A DNA stretch of 5,892 bases from Lachnospiraceae bacterium. GTDB taxonomy: Bacteria > Bacillota > Clostridia > Lachnospirales > Lachnospiraceae. The notes under the pieces are model-generated. The model did not search any database. It was not told the origin of the DNA and worked only from the letters and a program-made list of their open reading frames with translations. Location of the stretch: positions 1-5,892 of the forward strand of contig JAFSYD010000176.1 in NCBI GenBank assembly GCA_017443685.1, read 5' to 3'. The translations under genes were made by a program, and so were the position numbers. This document shows, one piece after another, positions 1 to 5,745 of the stretch (positions are counted from its first letter, which is position 1; every line of letters starts with the position of its first letter).

Positions 1-123
1 AAGATCATAACGCGGCATTTTCTGTTCGAGGGAAGCCGGATGCAGGTGCGTTTTGCAGCGATGAAGATGGCGTTTAAGCTGATCGGGGATACCATCAGAC
101 GATTGGAGCAGGGTAAATCATGA
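1..123 (+). CDS. cinA: CinA-family protein, C-terminal end only (partial)
   Basis: Frame 1 is open from the window edge to the TGA at 121-123 and gives 40 residues. The segment RHFLFEGSRMQVRFAAMKMA, followed by a helix ending in RRLEQGKS, matches the end of the CinA / nicotinamide-nucleotide amidohydrolase domain. In that family a beta strand leads into an F-x-G-x-R-x-x-V/I-R-x-x-A motif and a final helix. Family members deamidate NMN to nicotinate mononucleotide in NAD salvage, and in some bacteria the protein is linked to competence. The active site lies upstream of the window, so activity cannot be judged. The stop overlaps the rsmD start (ATGA, 120-123), which implies co-transcription and probably translational coupling. 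RecG often lies upstream of rsmD in Firmicutes, but this C-terminus does not look like RecG. The call rests on a short motif only. Confidence 0.62.
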   Translation, partial: KIITRHFLFEGSRMQVRFAAMKMAFKLIGDTIRRLEQGKS

Positions 124-731
124 GAGTCATTGCGGGATCCAAACGGAGCATTCCTTTGCATGCGCTTGCCGGCGATCATACGAGACCGACGACAGATCGG
201 ATCAAGGAGACGCTGTTTAATATGCTTGGTACCGATGTGGTCGGTGTGGATTTCCTTGATCTTTATGCCGGAAGCGGACAGATCGGTATCGAGGCATTGA
301 GCCGCGGCGCAAATTCGGCAGTGTTCTGCGACAATGATCATCAGGCCGTTTCGATCATAGGGAAGAATCTGGCCAAAACGGGGCTTAACAGCCGTTCGTC
401 CGTGATGGCCTTTGACGTATCGACGGCGATCCGCAAGCTCGGCAGCCAGGGGCATAGCTTTGACATTGTTTTTATGGATCCGCCCTATGCGCTGATGCAG
501 GAAAAGAAGGTGCTGCAAAGCCTCCTTGCGGAAGGCGTTTTAAAGGAAGGCGCGTTGATCGTGATCGAGGCTTCGATCGAGAGGGATTTTAAATTTGCGG
601 AAGATCTGGGCTACGAGATTGTTCGCGTCAAGCAGTATAAGAGCAATCAGCACGTTTTTTTGAAGCGAACGGATCCCGAACAGCCGGCAGAGCAGCCCAC
701 AGATGATGCTAGTGCAGCGAAAAATAATTAA
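120..731 (+). CDS. rsmD: 16S rRNA (guanine(966)-N(2))-methyltransferase RsmD
   Basis: The 203-aa product is a SAM-dependent methyltransferase of the RsmD/YlbH family, which methylates N2 of G966 in 16S rRNA on the assembling 30S subunit. Visible motifs are the N-terminal MRVIAGSKR strand, TRPTTDRIKETLFNML at residues 21-36, the SAM-binding glycine loop DLYAGSGQIGIEALSRGA at 47-64, and the catalytic DPPY at 120-123 that identifies an N-methyltransferase acting on an amino group. The core ends near KSNQHVFLKR (residues 174-183). Residues 184-203 form an acidic, Pro/Gln/Ala/Asp-rich tail that seems to be an add-on: B. subtilis-type homologues end at about 184 residues. The ATG overlaps the stop of the upstream gene. 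Weak SD-like sequences lie at 105-108 (GGAG) and 110-113 (AGGG). The next reliable gene, coaD, begins 160 bp downstream, and rsmD-coaD is a classic Firmicutes pairing. Confidence 0.95.
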   Translation: MRVIAGSKRSIPLHALAGDHTRPTTDRIKETLFNMLGTDVVGVDFLDLYAGSGQIGIEALSRGANSAVFCDNDHQAVSIIGKNLAKTGLNSRSSVMAFDVSTAIRKLGSQGHSFDIVFMDPPYALMQEKKVLQSLLAEGVLKEGALIVIEASIERDFKFAEDLGYEIVRVKQYKSNQHVFLKRTDPEQPAEQPTDDASAAKNN

Positions 732-755
732 CTAACACATTCGCTCGTCTATGCA

Positions 756-802
756 CCGCCTGGCACAGCACCAAAGCCTCGGCGTAGCCAGGCAGCCAGC
801 GG
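756..802 (+). repeat. Overlapping GC-rich inverted repeats (alternative hairpins)
   Basis: GCCTGGC (758-764) is exactly complementary to GCCAGGC (787-793) across a 22-nt loop. The same 3' arm can instead pair locally with GCCTCGGC (776-783) as 7 bp with one bulged C and a GTA loop. A second copy of the GCCAG element, GCCAGCGG (795-802), can pair with CCGCCTGGC (756-764) with one bulged C. The structures are mutually exclusive. No U-run follows, so this is not an intrinsic terminator. It could affect mRNA stability or coaD expression, or be chance in GC-rich DNA. Confidence 0.35.
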
Positions 803-875
803 ATATGAACGAGGCACCGTCACCGGAAGCATCGCAGGAAACAGAAGACGCAGCGGATGCGCAGGAGATTATAGC

Positions 876-882
876 AGAGGAG
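876..882 (+). promoter_or_regulatory. Ribosome binding site of coaD
   Basis: AGAGGAG lies 9 nt before the coaD ATG at 892. It is the only good SD in the rsmD-coaD spacer and supports both the coaD start and the view that the short ORF overlapping it is not separately initiated. It lies inside the last codons of that short ORF. Confidence 0.75.
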
Positions 883-891
883 TTGCAGTAA

Positions 892-1380
892 ATGGGAAAG
901 CGAGCCATATATCCCGGGAGTTTTGATCCGGTAACGTACGGGCATTTGGATATTATTGACCGTTCTTCTAAGATTTTTGACGAGATCATTGTCGGTGTCT
1001 TGAATAACCGTCAAAAAAATCCGTTGTTTTCTGTTGATGAACGTGTTAGTATGATAAGTGGGCTTGTACAAAAATATCCGAATGTACGGGTCGATTCGTT
1101 TGACGGGCTTTTGATCGATTACGCGAAGGAAATATCCGCCGATATCATTATCCGCGGGTTGCGCGCGATCACGGATTTTGAATATGAATTGCAGATCGCC
1201 CAGACGAATCGTGTGGAATCGGGCAATCTGGATACGATATTTTTGACAACATCTTTAAATTATTCGTATTTGAGTTCAACAATCGTTAAGGAGTTTGCCT
1301 CTTACGGTGCGGATATCAGCAAATTCGTTCCCGAGGAGGTTGTTCCCCTGATCGAACAGAAATACAAAAATATGCGATAA
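892..1380 (+). CDS. coaD: Phosphopantetheine adenylyltransferase (PPAT)
   Basis: The 162-aa protein has the usual bacterial CoaD length. It transfers AMP from ATP to 4'-phosphopantetheine, giving dephospho-CoA in the penultimate step of CoA synthesis in the cytoplasm. It carries the nucleotidyltransferase signature: [12 protein letters not shown] at residues 7-18 with the T-x-G-H motif at 15-18, basic Arg40/Lys42 nearby, [20 protein letters not shown] at 88-107, and [20 protein letters not shown] at 124-143 with the second ATP-binding motif (SST, 128-130). All catalytic elements appear intact. An SD at 876-882 fixes the start. Base composition is odd: by hand count positions 901-1380 are about 42% G+C, against roughly 52-62% in sampled lines of neighbouring genes, with many AT-ending codons. 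This may be local variation or past allele replacement. A coiled-coil gene follows after 14 bp. Confidence 0.97.
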   Translation: MGKRAIYPGSFDPVTYGHLDIIDRSSKIFDEIIVGVLNNRQKNPLFSVDERVSMISGLVQKYPNVRVDSFDGLLIDYAKEISADIIIRGLRAITDFEYELQIAQTNRVESGNLDTIFLTTSLNYSYLSSTIVKEFASYGADISKFVPEEVVPLIEQKYKNMR

Positions 1381-1394
1381 GGAGACCAGTCACC

Positions 1395-2186
1395 ATGCAT
1401 CAGAGTCCAATCGAAGATATTATTGACGAGTTAGAGGAGTATATTGATTCGTGTAAGCCGAAGCTCATGTCATCGTCCCAGATCATTGTCAACCGTGATG
1501 AGATCACATCTTTGATCGAGGAGCTGCGGGCGAAGACGCCGGAGGAGATCCGCCGGTACCAGAAGATCATTTCGAACCGTGACGCGATCTTAGCGGATGC
1601 GCAGAAAAAGGCAGACGCGATCATCGCCAAGGCCGAGATCCAGACCGAGGAATTGGTCAGCGAGCATCAGATCATGCAGCAGGCATACGCACAGGCGAAC
1701 GAGGTCGTTAATATCGCGAGCCGCAAATCCCAGGAAATGATCGACCGCGCTACGAATGACGCGAATCAGATCCGCCAGAGCGCGATCACTTACACGGACA
1801 GCCTCTTAGCACATATTCAGGAGATCCTTGTCCGGTCGATGGACAGTACAAGGAACTACGCGGACGGATACTTAAAGGATATGCAGGGATACCTTGACGT
1901 TGTCGTCGCGAACCGCATGGAATTATCTCCGGAGCCGGTTCGCGTTGCTGCGAGTGCACCGCAGCCGAAAGTGGCGGTGACATCTGCGAAGAACGACGAT
2001 TCCGGCGCAGCCGGACAGGCCGCAGGCAACAATAACAATACAACGCGTTCGGCGGCAACCTTAGCACCGTCGGCAACTCCGGGCAACCCGAAGCCCGCCG
2101 CGGGGAAGCAGGAAGCGAAGGAGCCGGCAAAGGAAGATTCTTCCGCAGTCAGGGATATGTCGGATCAGTTTTTTAACAAGGAATAG
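1395..2186 (+). CDS. Uncharacterised hendecad coiled-coil protein (often named 'vacuolar family H+-ATPase subunit H')
   Basis: The product is a soluble 263-aa protein with no signal peptide or membrane segment. Residues 1-60 form a mostly helical, acidic N-terminus that includes TPEEIRRYQKIISNRDAILA. Residues 62-175 are a long helix with 11-residue periodicity: I93/V104/M115/I126/L137, A97/A108/A119/A130 and A101/S112/A123/T134. An earlier phase (I65/I76/L87) is displaced near residues 87-94. Residues 178-251 are low complexity (Ala, Pro, Asn, Lys), and the last 12 residues are RDMSDQFFNKE preceded by V252. Similar proteins after coaD in Lachnospiraceae carry names such as vacuolar H+-ATPase subunit H or simply ATPase. 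Those names probably reflect hendecad resemblance to ATPase stalk subunits, and no other ATPase subunit is nearby. A DivIVA-like scaffold is an alternative. AAGGAG (1379-1384) overlaps the coaD stop and sets the start 10 nt later. Function is unknown. Confidence 0.85.
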   Translation: MHQSPIEDIIDELEEYIDSCKPKLMSSSQIIVNRDEITSLIEELRAKTPEEIRRYQKIISNRDAILADAQKKADAIIAKAEIQTEELVSEHQIMQQAYAQANEVVNIASRKSQEMIDRATNDANQIRQSAITYTDSLLAHIQEILVRSMDSTRNYADGYLKDMQGYLDVVVANRMELSPEPVRVAASAPQPKVAVTSAKNDDSGAAGQAAGNNNNTTRSAATLAPSATPGNPKPAAGKQEAKEPAKEDSSAVRDMSDQFFNKE

Positions 2187-2189
2187 GAG
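2185..2189 (+). promoter_or_regulatory. SD-like AGGAG separated from the rlu start by a hairpin
   Basis: AGGAG overlaps the TAG of the preceding gene but lies 51 nt from the next ATG (2241), far outside the usual 5-10 nt. If the 2195-2229 hairpin folds, the unpaired distance drops to about 16 nt. That is still long, so a role in translating the rlu gene is speculative. No other start codon lies within reach of it in a long open frame. Confidence 0.2.
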
Positions 2190-2194
2190 TTAAC

Positions 2195-2234
2195 GCGCAA
2201 CTATTTACATCCTTCGTGAACGGTTGCGCTTTTT
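2195..2234 (+). terminator. Intrinsic terminator-like hairpin between the coiled-coil gene and rlu gene
   Basis: GCGCAAC (2195-2201) is perfectly complementary to GTTGCGC (2223-2229), with one further possible U-G pair, and is followed at once by five T (2230-2234). The loop is long (about 21 nt) and the stem short, so it may terminate only partly. It lies 6 nt before the next ATG, so it could separate the upstream housekeeping block from rlu-recU-his or act as an attenuator in the rlu leader. I see no convincing promoter after it, so complete termination would leave the downstream genes without an obvious start site. Confidence 0.5.
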
Positions 2235-2240
2235 AATGGA

Positions 2241-3266
2241 ATGACCGTGATCACGATTGATGAGGATTATGCAGGTATCCGATTCGACAAGTATTTACGA
2301 AAGCATTTTCCCGGCGCATCAAGCGGATTTCTGTACAAGATGCTTCGGAAAAAGAATATCGTTTTGAACGGGAAAAAGGCAACGGGCAGCGAAACGCTGA
2401 AAAACGCGGATGAGATCAAAGTCTTTTTTTCCGAGGAGACGTATCAGAAAATGCGGCAGTCCGATGATGGGGCAAGTAACTTTTTACGGCTTGCGGCGAT
2501 CCGGACGGTGCCTGATATCATCTTTGAAGATGAGAATATATTGCTTTTGAATAAGCCGGCGGGTATCCTTTCCCAGAAAGCGAAGCCTGAAGATATCTCT
2601 TTAAATGAGACAGCGCTTTCCTATCTCATACATAAGGGCGAGCTTTCCGAAGAGCAAATGCGTTCCTTCCGCCCGTCGGTGATGAACCGGCTGGACAGGA
2701 ATACATCGGGGATCACAGCGTTTGCGAAAACGTACGAAGGGGCGCGTTATTTGGCGGACGGGCTGAAATCCCATTCGATCAAAAAGGAGTATGCTGCTCT
2801 TGTCATCGGCGAATGCGGCCTGTCCGGGCAACTGCACGGATATATAAAAAAGGATCCTGCTTCGAACCTGTCGAAAATCGTGGATGCATCGGAAGGGGGA
2901 GCAAAAGCAGTTGCGATGGAGATCATGGGTAGCGTGCGGTATGACGGATATACGCTGCTTTCCATCGAGCTTTTGTCCGGCCGGTCGCATCAGATCCGGG
3001 CCTGGCTTTCGGCACTCGGGTATCCGATCGCCGGGGATGTCAAGTACGGCAAAGCAGAAAACGCCGCAGGCCGGCGAGGAAAGCAGGGGAACGGCAGGTC
3101 CTATAAGCAAGGGAATGCACAATTGAAAGGGACGAACGTCCGCGGCATTCCGGTAACGCGTCAGCTGCTGCATGCAAGACGGCTTTGCTTTCCGGACGGG
3201 CGGGTATTTACGGCGGATTATCCTGATGATTTCGCACGTGTGATCACAGCATTGGAGAACCGTTAG
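2241..3266 (+). CDS. RluC/RluD-family rRNA pseudouridine synthase
   Basis: The 341-aa enzyme isomerises uridine to pseudouridine in RNA, most likely 23S rRNA. An S4 RNA-binding domain spans about residues 10-65 (RFDKYLRKHFPGASSGFLYK, then NIVLNGKKATGS). The catalytic domain begins at IIFEDENILLLNKPAGI (93-109). The active-site loop is NRLDRNTSG at 149-157 with catalytic Asp152; Asn replaces the common His of H-R-L-D, as in related Clostridial proteins. LLSGRSHQIRAWLSALGYPI (244-263) and GDVKYG (265-270) follow, then LLHARRLCF (309-317). Between the last two is a Gly/Lys/Arg/Asn-rich insertion (about 271-302) that typical members lack. No in-frame upstream start exists after the TGA at 2217, and the N-terminus matches the family, so ATG 2241 is the start despite having no SD. 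The exact target uridine cannot be read from sequence, so no rluC or rluD symbol is given. The recU ATG follows the stop directly. Confidence 0.93.
   Translation: MTVITIDEDYAGIRFDKYLRKHFPGASSGFLYKMLRKKNIVLNGKKATGSETLKNADEIKVFFSEETYQKMRQSDDGASNFLRLAAIRTVPDIIFEDENILLLNKPAGILSQKAKPEDISLNETALSYLIHKGELSEEQMRSFRPSVMNRLDRNTSGITAFAKTYEGARYLADGLKSHSIKKEYAALVIGECGLSGQLHGYIKKDPASNLSKIVDASEGGAKAVAMEIMGSVRYDGYTLLSIELLSGRSHQIRAWLSALGYPIAGDVKYGKAENAAGRRGKQGNGRSYKQGNAQLKGTNVRGIPVTRQLLHARRLCFPDGRVFTADYPDDFARVITALENR
3081..3128 (+). repeat. Diverged 24-bp tandem duplication inside the rlu gene
   Basis: AAGCAGGGGAACG (3081-3093) recurs 24 bp later as AAGCAAGGGAATG (3105-3117), with 11 of 13 bases identical. 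In protein this is two adjacent 8-residue units, KQGNGRSY and KQGNAQLK (residues 281-296), within the basic insertion. The remainder of the units has diverged. It suggests that the insertion grew by in-frame tandem duplication. Confidence 0.5.
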
Positions 3267-3797
3267 ATGGCGACATGGAGCGGGCGGGGACTGCGCGGCT
3301 CTACCTTGGAGGAAGCGGTCAACCGTACCAACGAAAAATACCGGCAGGACGGGCTGGCGCTGATCCAAAAGGTGCCGACGCCGATCACGCCGATCGAGAT
3401 CGACAAAACGACAAAGCACATTACCCTCGCTTATTTCGACCAGAAGAGTACGGTGGATTACATCGGTGCGGTGCAGGGAATCCCTGTGTGCTTTGACGCG
3501 AAGGAGTGCCATACGGATACCTTTCCCCTGGCCAACATCCATCAGCATCAGATGGAGTTTATGGAGGACTTTGAAGCACAGCAGGGCGTGGCGTTTTTCC
3601 TGATCTTTTTTACCGCGAGGGACGAGTTTTATTATCTGACATTTGAGGAAGCGCTGGTCTTTTGGAACAGGGGTATGACCGGCGGACGCAAGAGCTTTCG
3701 AATAGAGGAACTGAATCCTGCTTTCTTTTTCAAAAGCACGGGGGCGATGTTCATCCCGTATCTGGAGAAGATCGAGCAGGATCTTGCGAACCGGTAA
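3267..3797 (+). CDS. recU: Holliday junction resolvase RecU
   Basis: The 176-aa product is a RecU-family structure-specific endonuclease, the Firmicutes counterpart of RuvC. It cuts four-way junctions during homologous recombination and chromosome segregation with RuvAB and RecA. The conserved opening GRGLRGSTLEEAVNRTN (residues 6-22), KVPTPI (35-40) and STVDYIG (61-67) are present. The nuclease core is Asp64 with Asp77-x-Lys79 in FDAKECH (76-82), the 13-residue spacing expected for the D...(E/D)xK site. FPLANIHQHQMEFM (86-99), an FFLIFF strand (110-115) and a C-terminal helix complete the fold. It is shorter than B. subtilis RecU (about 206 aa), mostly because the N-terminus before the GR motif is short. 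ATG follows the rlu stop directly (TAGATG), with GGAG at 3254-3257. In B. subtilis recU pairs with ponA; here it lies between rlu and hisZ. Confidence 0.93.
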   Translation: MATWSGRGLRGSTLEEAVNRTNEKYRQDGLALIQKVPTPITPIEIDKTTKHITLAYFDQKSTVDYIGAVQGIPVCFDAKECHTDTFPLANIHQHQMEFMEDFEAQQGVAFFLIFFTARDEFYYLTFEEALVFWNRGMTGGRKSFRIEELNPAFFFKSTGAMFIPYLEKIEQDLANR

Positions 3798-3809
3798 GGA
3801 GCATAGTTT

Positions 3810-4994
3810 ATGAATCAGTTATTGCACACCCCCGAAGGGGTGAGGGATATATACGAAGCGGAATGCGAAGCCAAGATCATGATGGAAGAGAAGATGACAA
3901 GGGCTTTGCGGGGCTTCGGCTATCGGCGGATCATTACGCCGTCTTTTGAGTTTTTCGACATTTTCGGGAAGGAGATCGGGACGACAGCTTCGCAGGATCT
4001 TTACAAGTTCTTTGACCGCGAAGGCAATACGCTTGTACTGCGCCCCGACGTGACACCGTCGATCGCGCGTGCCTGTGCGACGTATTTTACGGATCGCGAC
4101 CTTCCGATCCGGCTGTTTTACAATGAGAATGTCTTTATCAACCATCACACCCTGCGCGGAAGATTAAAAGAACATACGCAGATCGGTGCGGAGCTGATCG
4201 GTGACGCAAGCATTGACGCGGATGCGGAGATCCTTGCAGCCGGCTGTCAGACGCTGCTTGCGGCAGGACTTACGGACTTTACCATAAGTATCGGACATAA
4301 CGGCTTTTTTGCGGGACTCGTCGAGGAATGCGGACTCGAAAAGAGCGAGGCGGATCTCGTTCGGGAGCTGATGATCAATAAGAACATCTTCGGTCTGGAA
4401 GAGATCTTAAAGAACCATCACGTCGCAAAAGATTTAAGAGAGCTGTATTCGTCCATTGGCAGGCTGTTCGGCGAGCCGAAGGAATGGACCGGGCTTTATG
4501 AGCTGGCAAAGCCGTATCCGAAGATTTACGATACGCTTTGCTATTGCGAACAGCTGTATGATATCCTGCGGCTTTACGGTGTGGATGAACATATTTCCTT
4601 CGAGCTTGGTCTTTTGAACCGCTACAGCTATTATACCGGGATCATTTTCTCGGGCTATACCTACGGGAGCGGCGAAGCGGTCTTAAGCGGCGGACGGTAT
4701 GACAGGCTTTTGTCATATTTTGGGAAGGATACGCCGGCAACCGGTTTTGCGATCACCTGTGATGCGCTGCTCTTCGCCTTGCAAAAGGATCGACAGCCTG
4801 CGTCCTCGGAAGCGGAGGATGTGCTCTGTATCTTTTATCACGGCAAGGATCGGGCGGACGGCATCCAAATGGCAAATGTTTTCCGAAGCGAAGGGAAATG
4901 TGTCCGGCTGTGTCTGCTGCCGGAGGATGAAAATGAAGCAAATAAGATTCTTGCCGCGCATGACGATTATATTTTGATCGCGCCGGATGCGTAG
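3810..4994 (+). CDS. hisZ: ATP phosphoribosyltransferase regulatory subunit HisZ
   Basis: The 394-aa protein is a histidyl-tRNA synthetase paralogue. HisZ joins short HisG in a hetero-octamer and is needed for catalysis and histidine feedback in the first step of histidine synthesis. The class II fold shows TPEGVRDIY (residues 7-15), YRRIITPSFEFFDIF (38-52), LVLRPDVTPSIARACATYF (75-93), RLFYNENVFI (101-110), HTQIGAELIG (122-131), the HisA-like block LLNRYSYYTGIIF (268-280), and GEAVLSGGRYDRL (288-300). Two things point to HisZ rather than HisS: the HisRS signature Arg-Gly-Leu-Asp before YYT is replaced by Asn-Arg-Tyr-Ser, and hisG follows. The C-terminus (about 335-394) is short and lacks a recognisable anticodon-binding domain. 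AAGGAG (3796-3801), starting within the recU stop, lies 8 nt before the ATG. The 12-bp gap leaves no room for a T-box or leader, so regulation must act further upstream or on the enzyme. Confidence 0.93.
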   Translation: MNQLLHTPEGVRDIYEAECEAKIMMEEKMTRALRGFGYRRIITPSFEFFDIFGKEIGTTASQDLYKFFDREGNTLVLRPDVTPSIARACATYFTDRDLPIRLFYNENVFINHHTLRGRLKEHTQIGAELIGDASIDADAEILAAGCQTLLAAGLTDFTISIGHNGFFAGLVEECGLEKSEADLVRELMINKNIFGLEEILKNHHVAKDLRELYSSIGRLFGEPKEWTGLYELAKPYPKIYDTLCYCEQLYDILRLYGVDEHISFELGLLNRYSYYTGIIFSGYTYGSGEAVLSGGRYDRLLSYFGKDTPATGFAITCDALLFALQKDRQPASSEAEDVLCIFYHGKDRADGIQMANVFRSEGKCVRLCLLPEDENEANKILAAHDDYILIAPDA

Positions 4995-5081
4995 CAATGT
5001 CGATTGAGGCCAGCTCTTAAGTCGAAGCGGGAACGAAAAAGTTTAAGATATTTTGCGGCAGGTTCTGACTGTCCGGATCAT

Positions 5082-5087
5082 GGGAAG
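5082..5087 (+). promoter_or_regulatory. Ribosome binding site favouring the hisG start at 5095
   Basis: GGGAAG lies 7 nt before ATG 5095. The in-frame alternatives, TTG 5053 and ATG 5080, have no SD-like sequence at a suitable distance. The site is moderate rather than strong. Confidence 0.5.
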
Positions 5088-5094
5088 AACGAAA

Positions 5095-5745
5095 ATGGAT
5101 CATACGTATATTACCGTCGCCCTCGGAAAGGGGCGGCTTGCAAAGCAGTCGATGGAGCTGTTCGGAAAGGTCGGCATCCACTGCGAAGAAATGGAAGATA
5201 AGAATACAAGAAAGCTGATCTTTACGAATGAAGAGCAGAAAATGCGCTTTTTTCTCGCAAAATCACCGGATGTTCCGACCTATGTGGAATACGGCGCGGC
5301 TGACATCGGGATCGTCGGAGAGGATACGATCTTAGAGGAAGCACGCAATATCTATGAGGTGCTGGATTTGGGCTTCGGCAAATGCAGAATGTGCGTCTGC
5401 GGCCCGGCGGAAGCGAAGGAGCTTCTTTTGCATCAGCAGCAGATCCGCGTGGCGTCGAAATACCCTCGTATCGCGAAGGACTATTTCTATAATGTCAAGC
5501 ATCAGACGCCGGAGATCATCAAGCTGAACGGTTCGATCGAGCTTGCCCCGATCGTCGGGCTTTCCGATGTGATCGTGGATATCGTAGAGACCGGAAGCAC
5601 GTTAAAAGAGAACGGGCTTTGCGTTTTGGAGGAGATCGTTCCCTTATCGGCGCGTGTCGTGGTGAATCAGGTCAGTATGAAAATGCAAAACGAGCGGATC
5701 ACGTGGCTGATCCGGGCCTTAAATGAAGCGTTAAATGAAGAATAA
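5095..5745 (+). CDS. hisG: ATP phosphoribosyltransferase catalytic subunit, short form
   Basis: The product condenses ATP and PRPP to phosphoribosyl-ATP, the committed step of histidine synthesis. From ATG 5095 it has 216 residues, the short-form length that requires HisZ and lacks the C-terminal regulatory domain of long HisG. Motifs in this numbering are [11 protein letters not shown] at 6-16, the [16 protein letters not shown] strand-helix (52-67), [14 protein letters not shown] (69-82), [14 protein letters not shown] (118-131), and the PRPP-binding loop [18 protein letters not shown] at 158-175. The frame is open upstream to a TAA at 5044, so TTG 5053 (230 aa) or ATG 5080 is possible, but the N-terminal family match and the GGGAAG at 5082-5087 favour 5095. 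The 100-bp gap after hisZ holds no promoter or terminator that I can recognise. With hisZ upstream and hisD downstream this is a standard his operon head. Confidence 0.95.
   Translation: MDHTYITVALGKGRLAKQSMELFGKVGIHCEEMEDKNTRKLIFTNEEQKMRFFLAKSPDVPTYVEYGAADIGIVGEDTILEEARNIYEVLDLGFGKCRMCVCGPAEAKELLLHQQQIRVASKYPRIAKDYFYNVKHQTPEIIKLNGSIELAPIVGLSDVIVDIVETGSTLKENGLCVLEEIVPLSARVVVNQVSMKMQNERITWLIRALNEALNEE

Larger units (their letters stand above)
751..891 (+). other. Coding-looking acidic short ORF in the rsmD-coaD spacer, probably not an independent gene
   Basis: ATG at 751 opens 46 codons ending in the TAA at 889-891, which abuts the coaD ATG exactly (TAAATG). From the in-frame ATG at 805 the peptide is 28 residues, rich in Glu, Ala, Gln and Asp (it contains PEASQETEDAADAQEIIAEE). 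It resembles the P/E/Q/A/D-rich tail of RsmD but lies one frame away. Neither ATG has a convincing SD, and codons 751-804 (His/Arg/Gln-rich) look much less coding-like than 805-888. I infer either a remnant of a longer RsmD tail lost by frameshift or a small peptide translationally coupled to coaD. An accidental ORF is also possible. No function is assigned. Confidence 0.3.

Noticed and set aside
1395..2186. True V-type ATPase subunit H or E
   Set aside because: The resemblance is limited to hendecad periodicity, there are no other ATPase genes nearby, and the long disordered tail does not fit those families.
2601..3548. 315-codon open frame on the minus strand
   Set aside because: It lies opposite two well-supported genes (rlu and recU), has an Arg/Cys/Pro-rich composition typical of an antisense shadow, and shows no recognisable domain.
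3810..4994. Histidyl-tRNA synthetase (hisS)
   Set aside because: The RGLD signature before YYT is missing, no anticodon-binding domain is recognisable, and the gene sits directly upstream of short-form hisG.
5053..5094. Upstream TTG (5053) or ATG (5080) as the hisG start
   Set aside because: Neither has an SD, and the extra 5-14 residues lie outside the usual HisG N-terminus. ATG 5095 has GGGAAG at 7 nt and gives the family length.
4995..5094. Possible promoter, leader or RNA element in the hisZ-hisG gap
   Set aside because: No paired -35/-10 boxes, stable hairpin, T-box or riboswitch-like motif could be found by eye.
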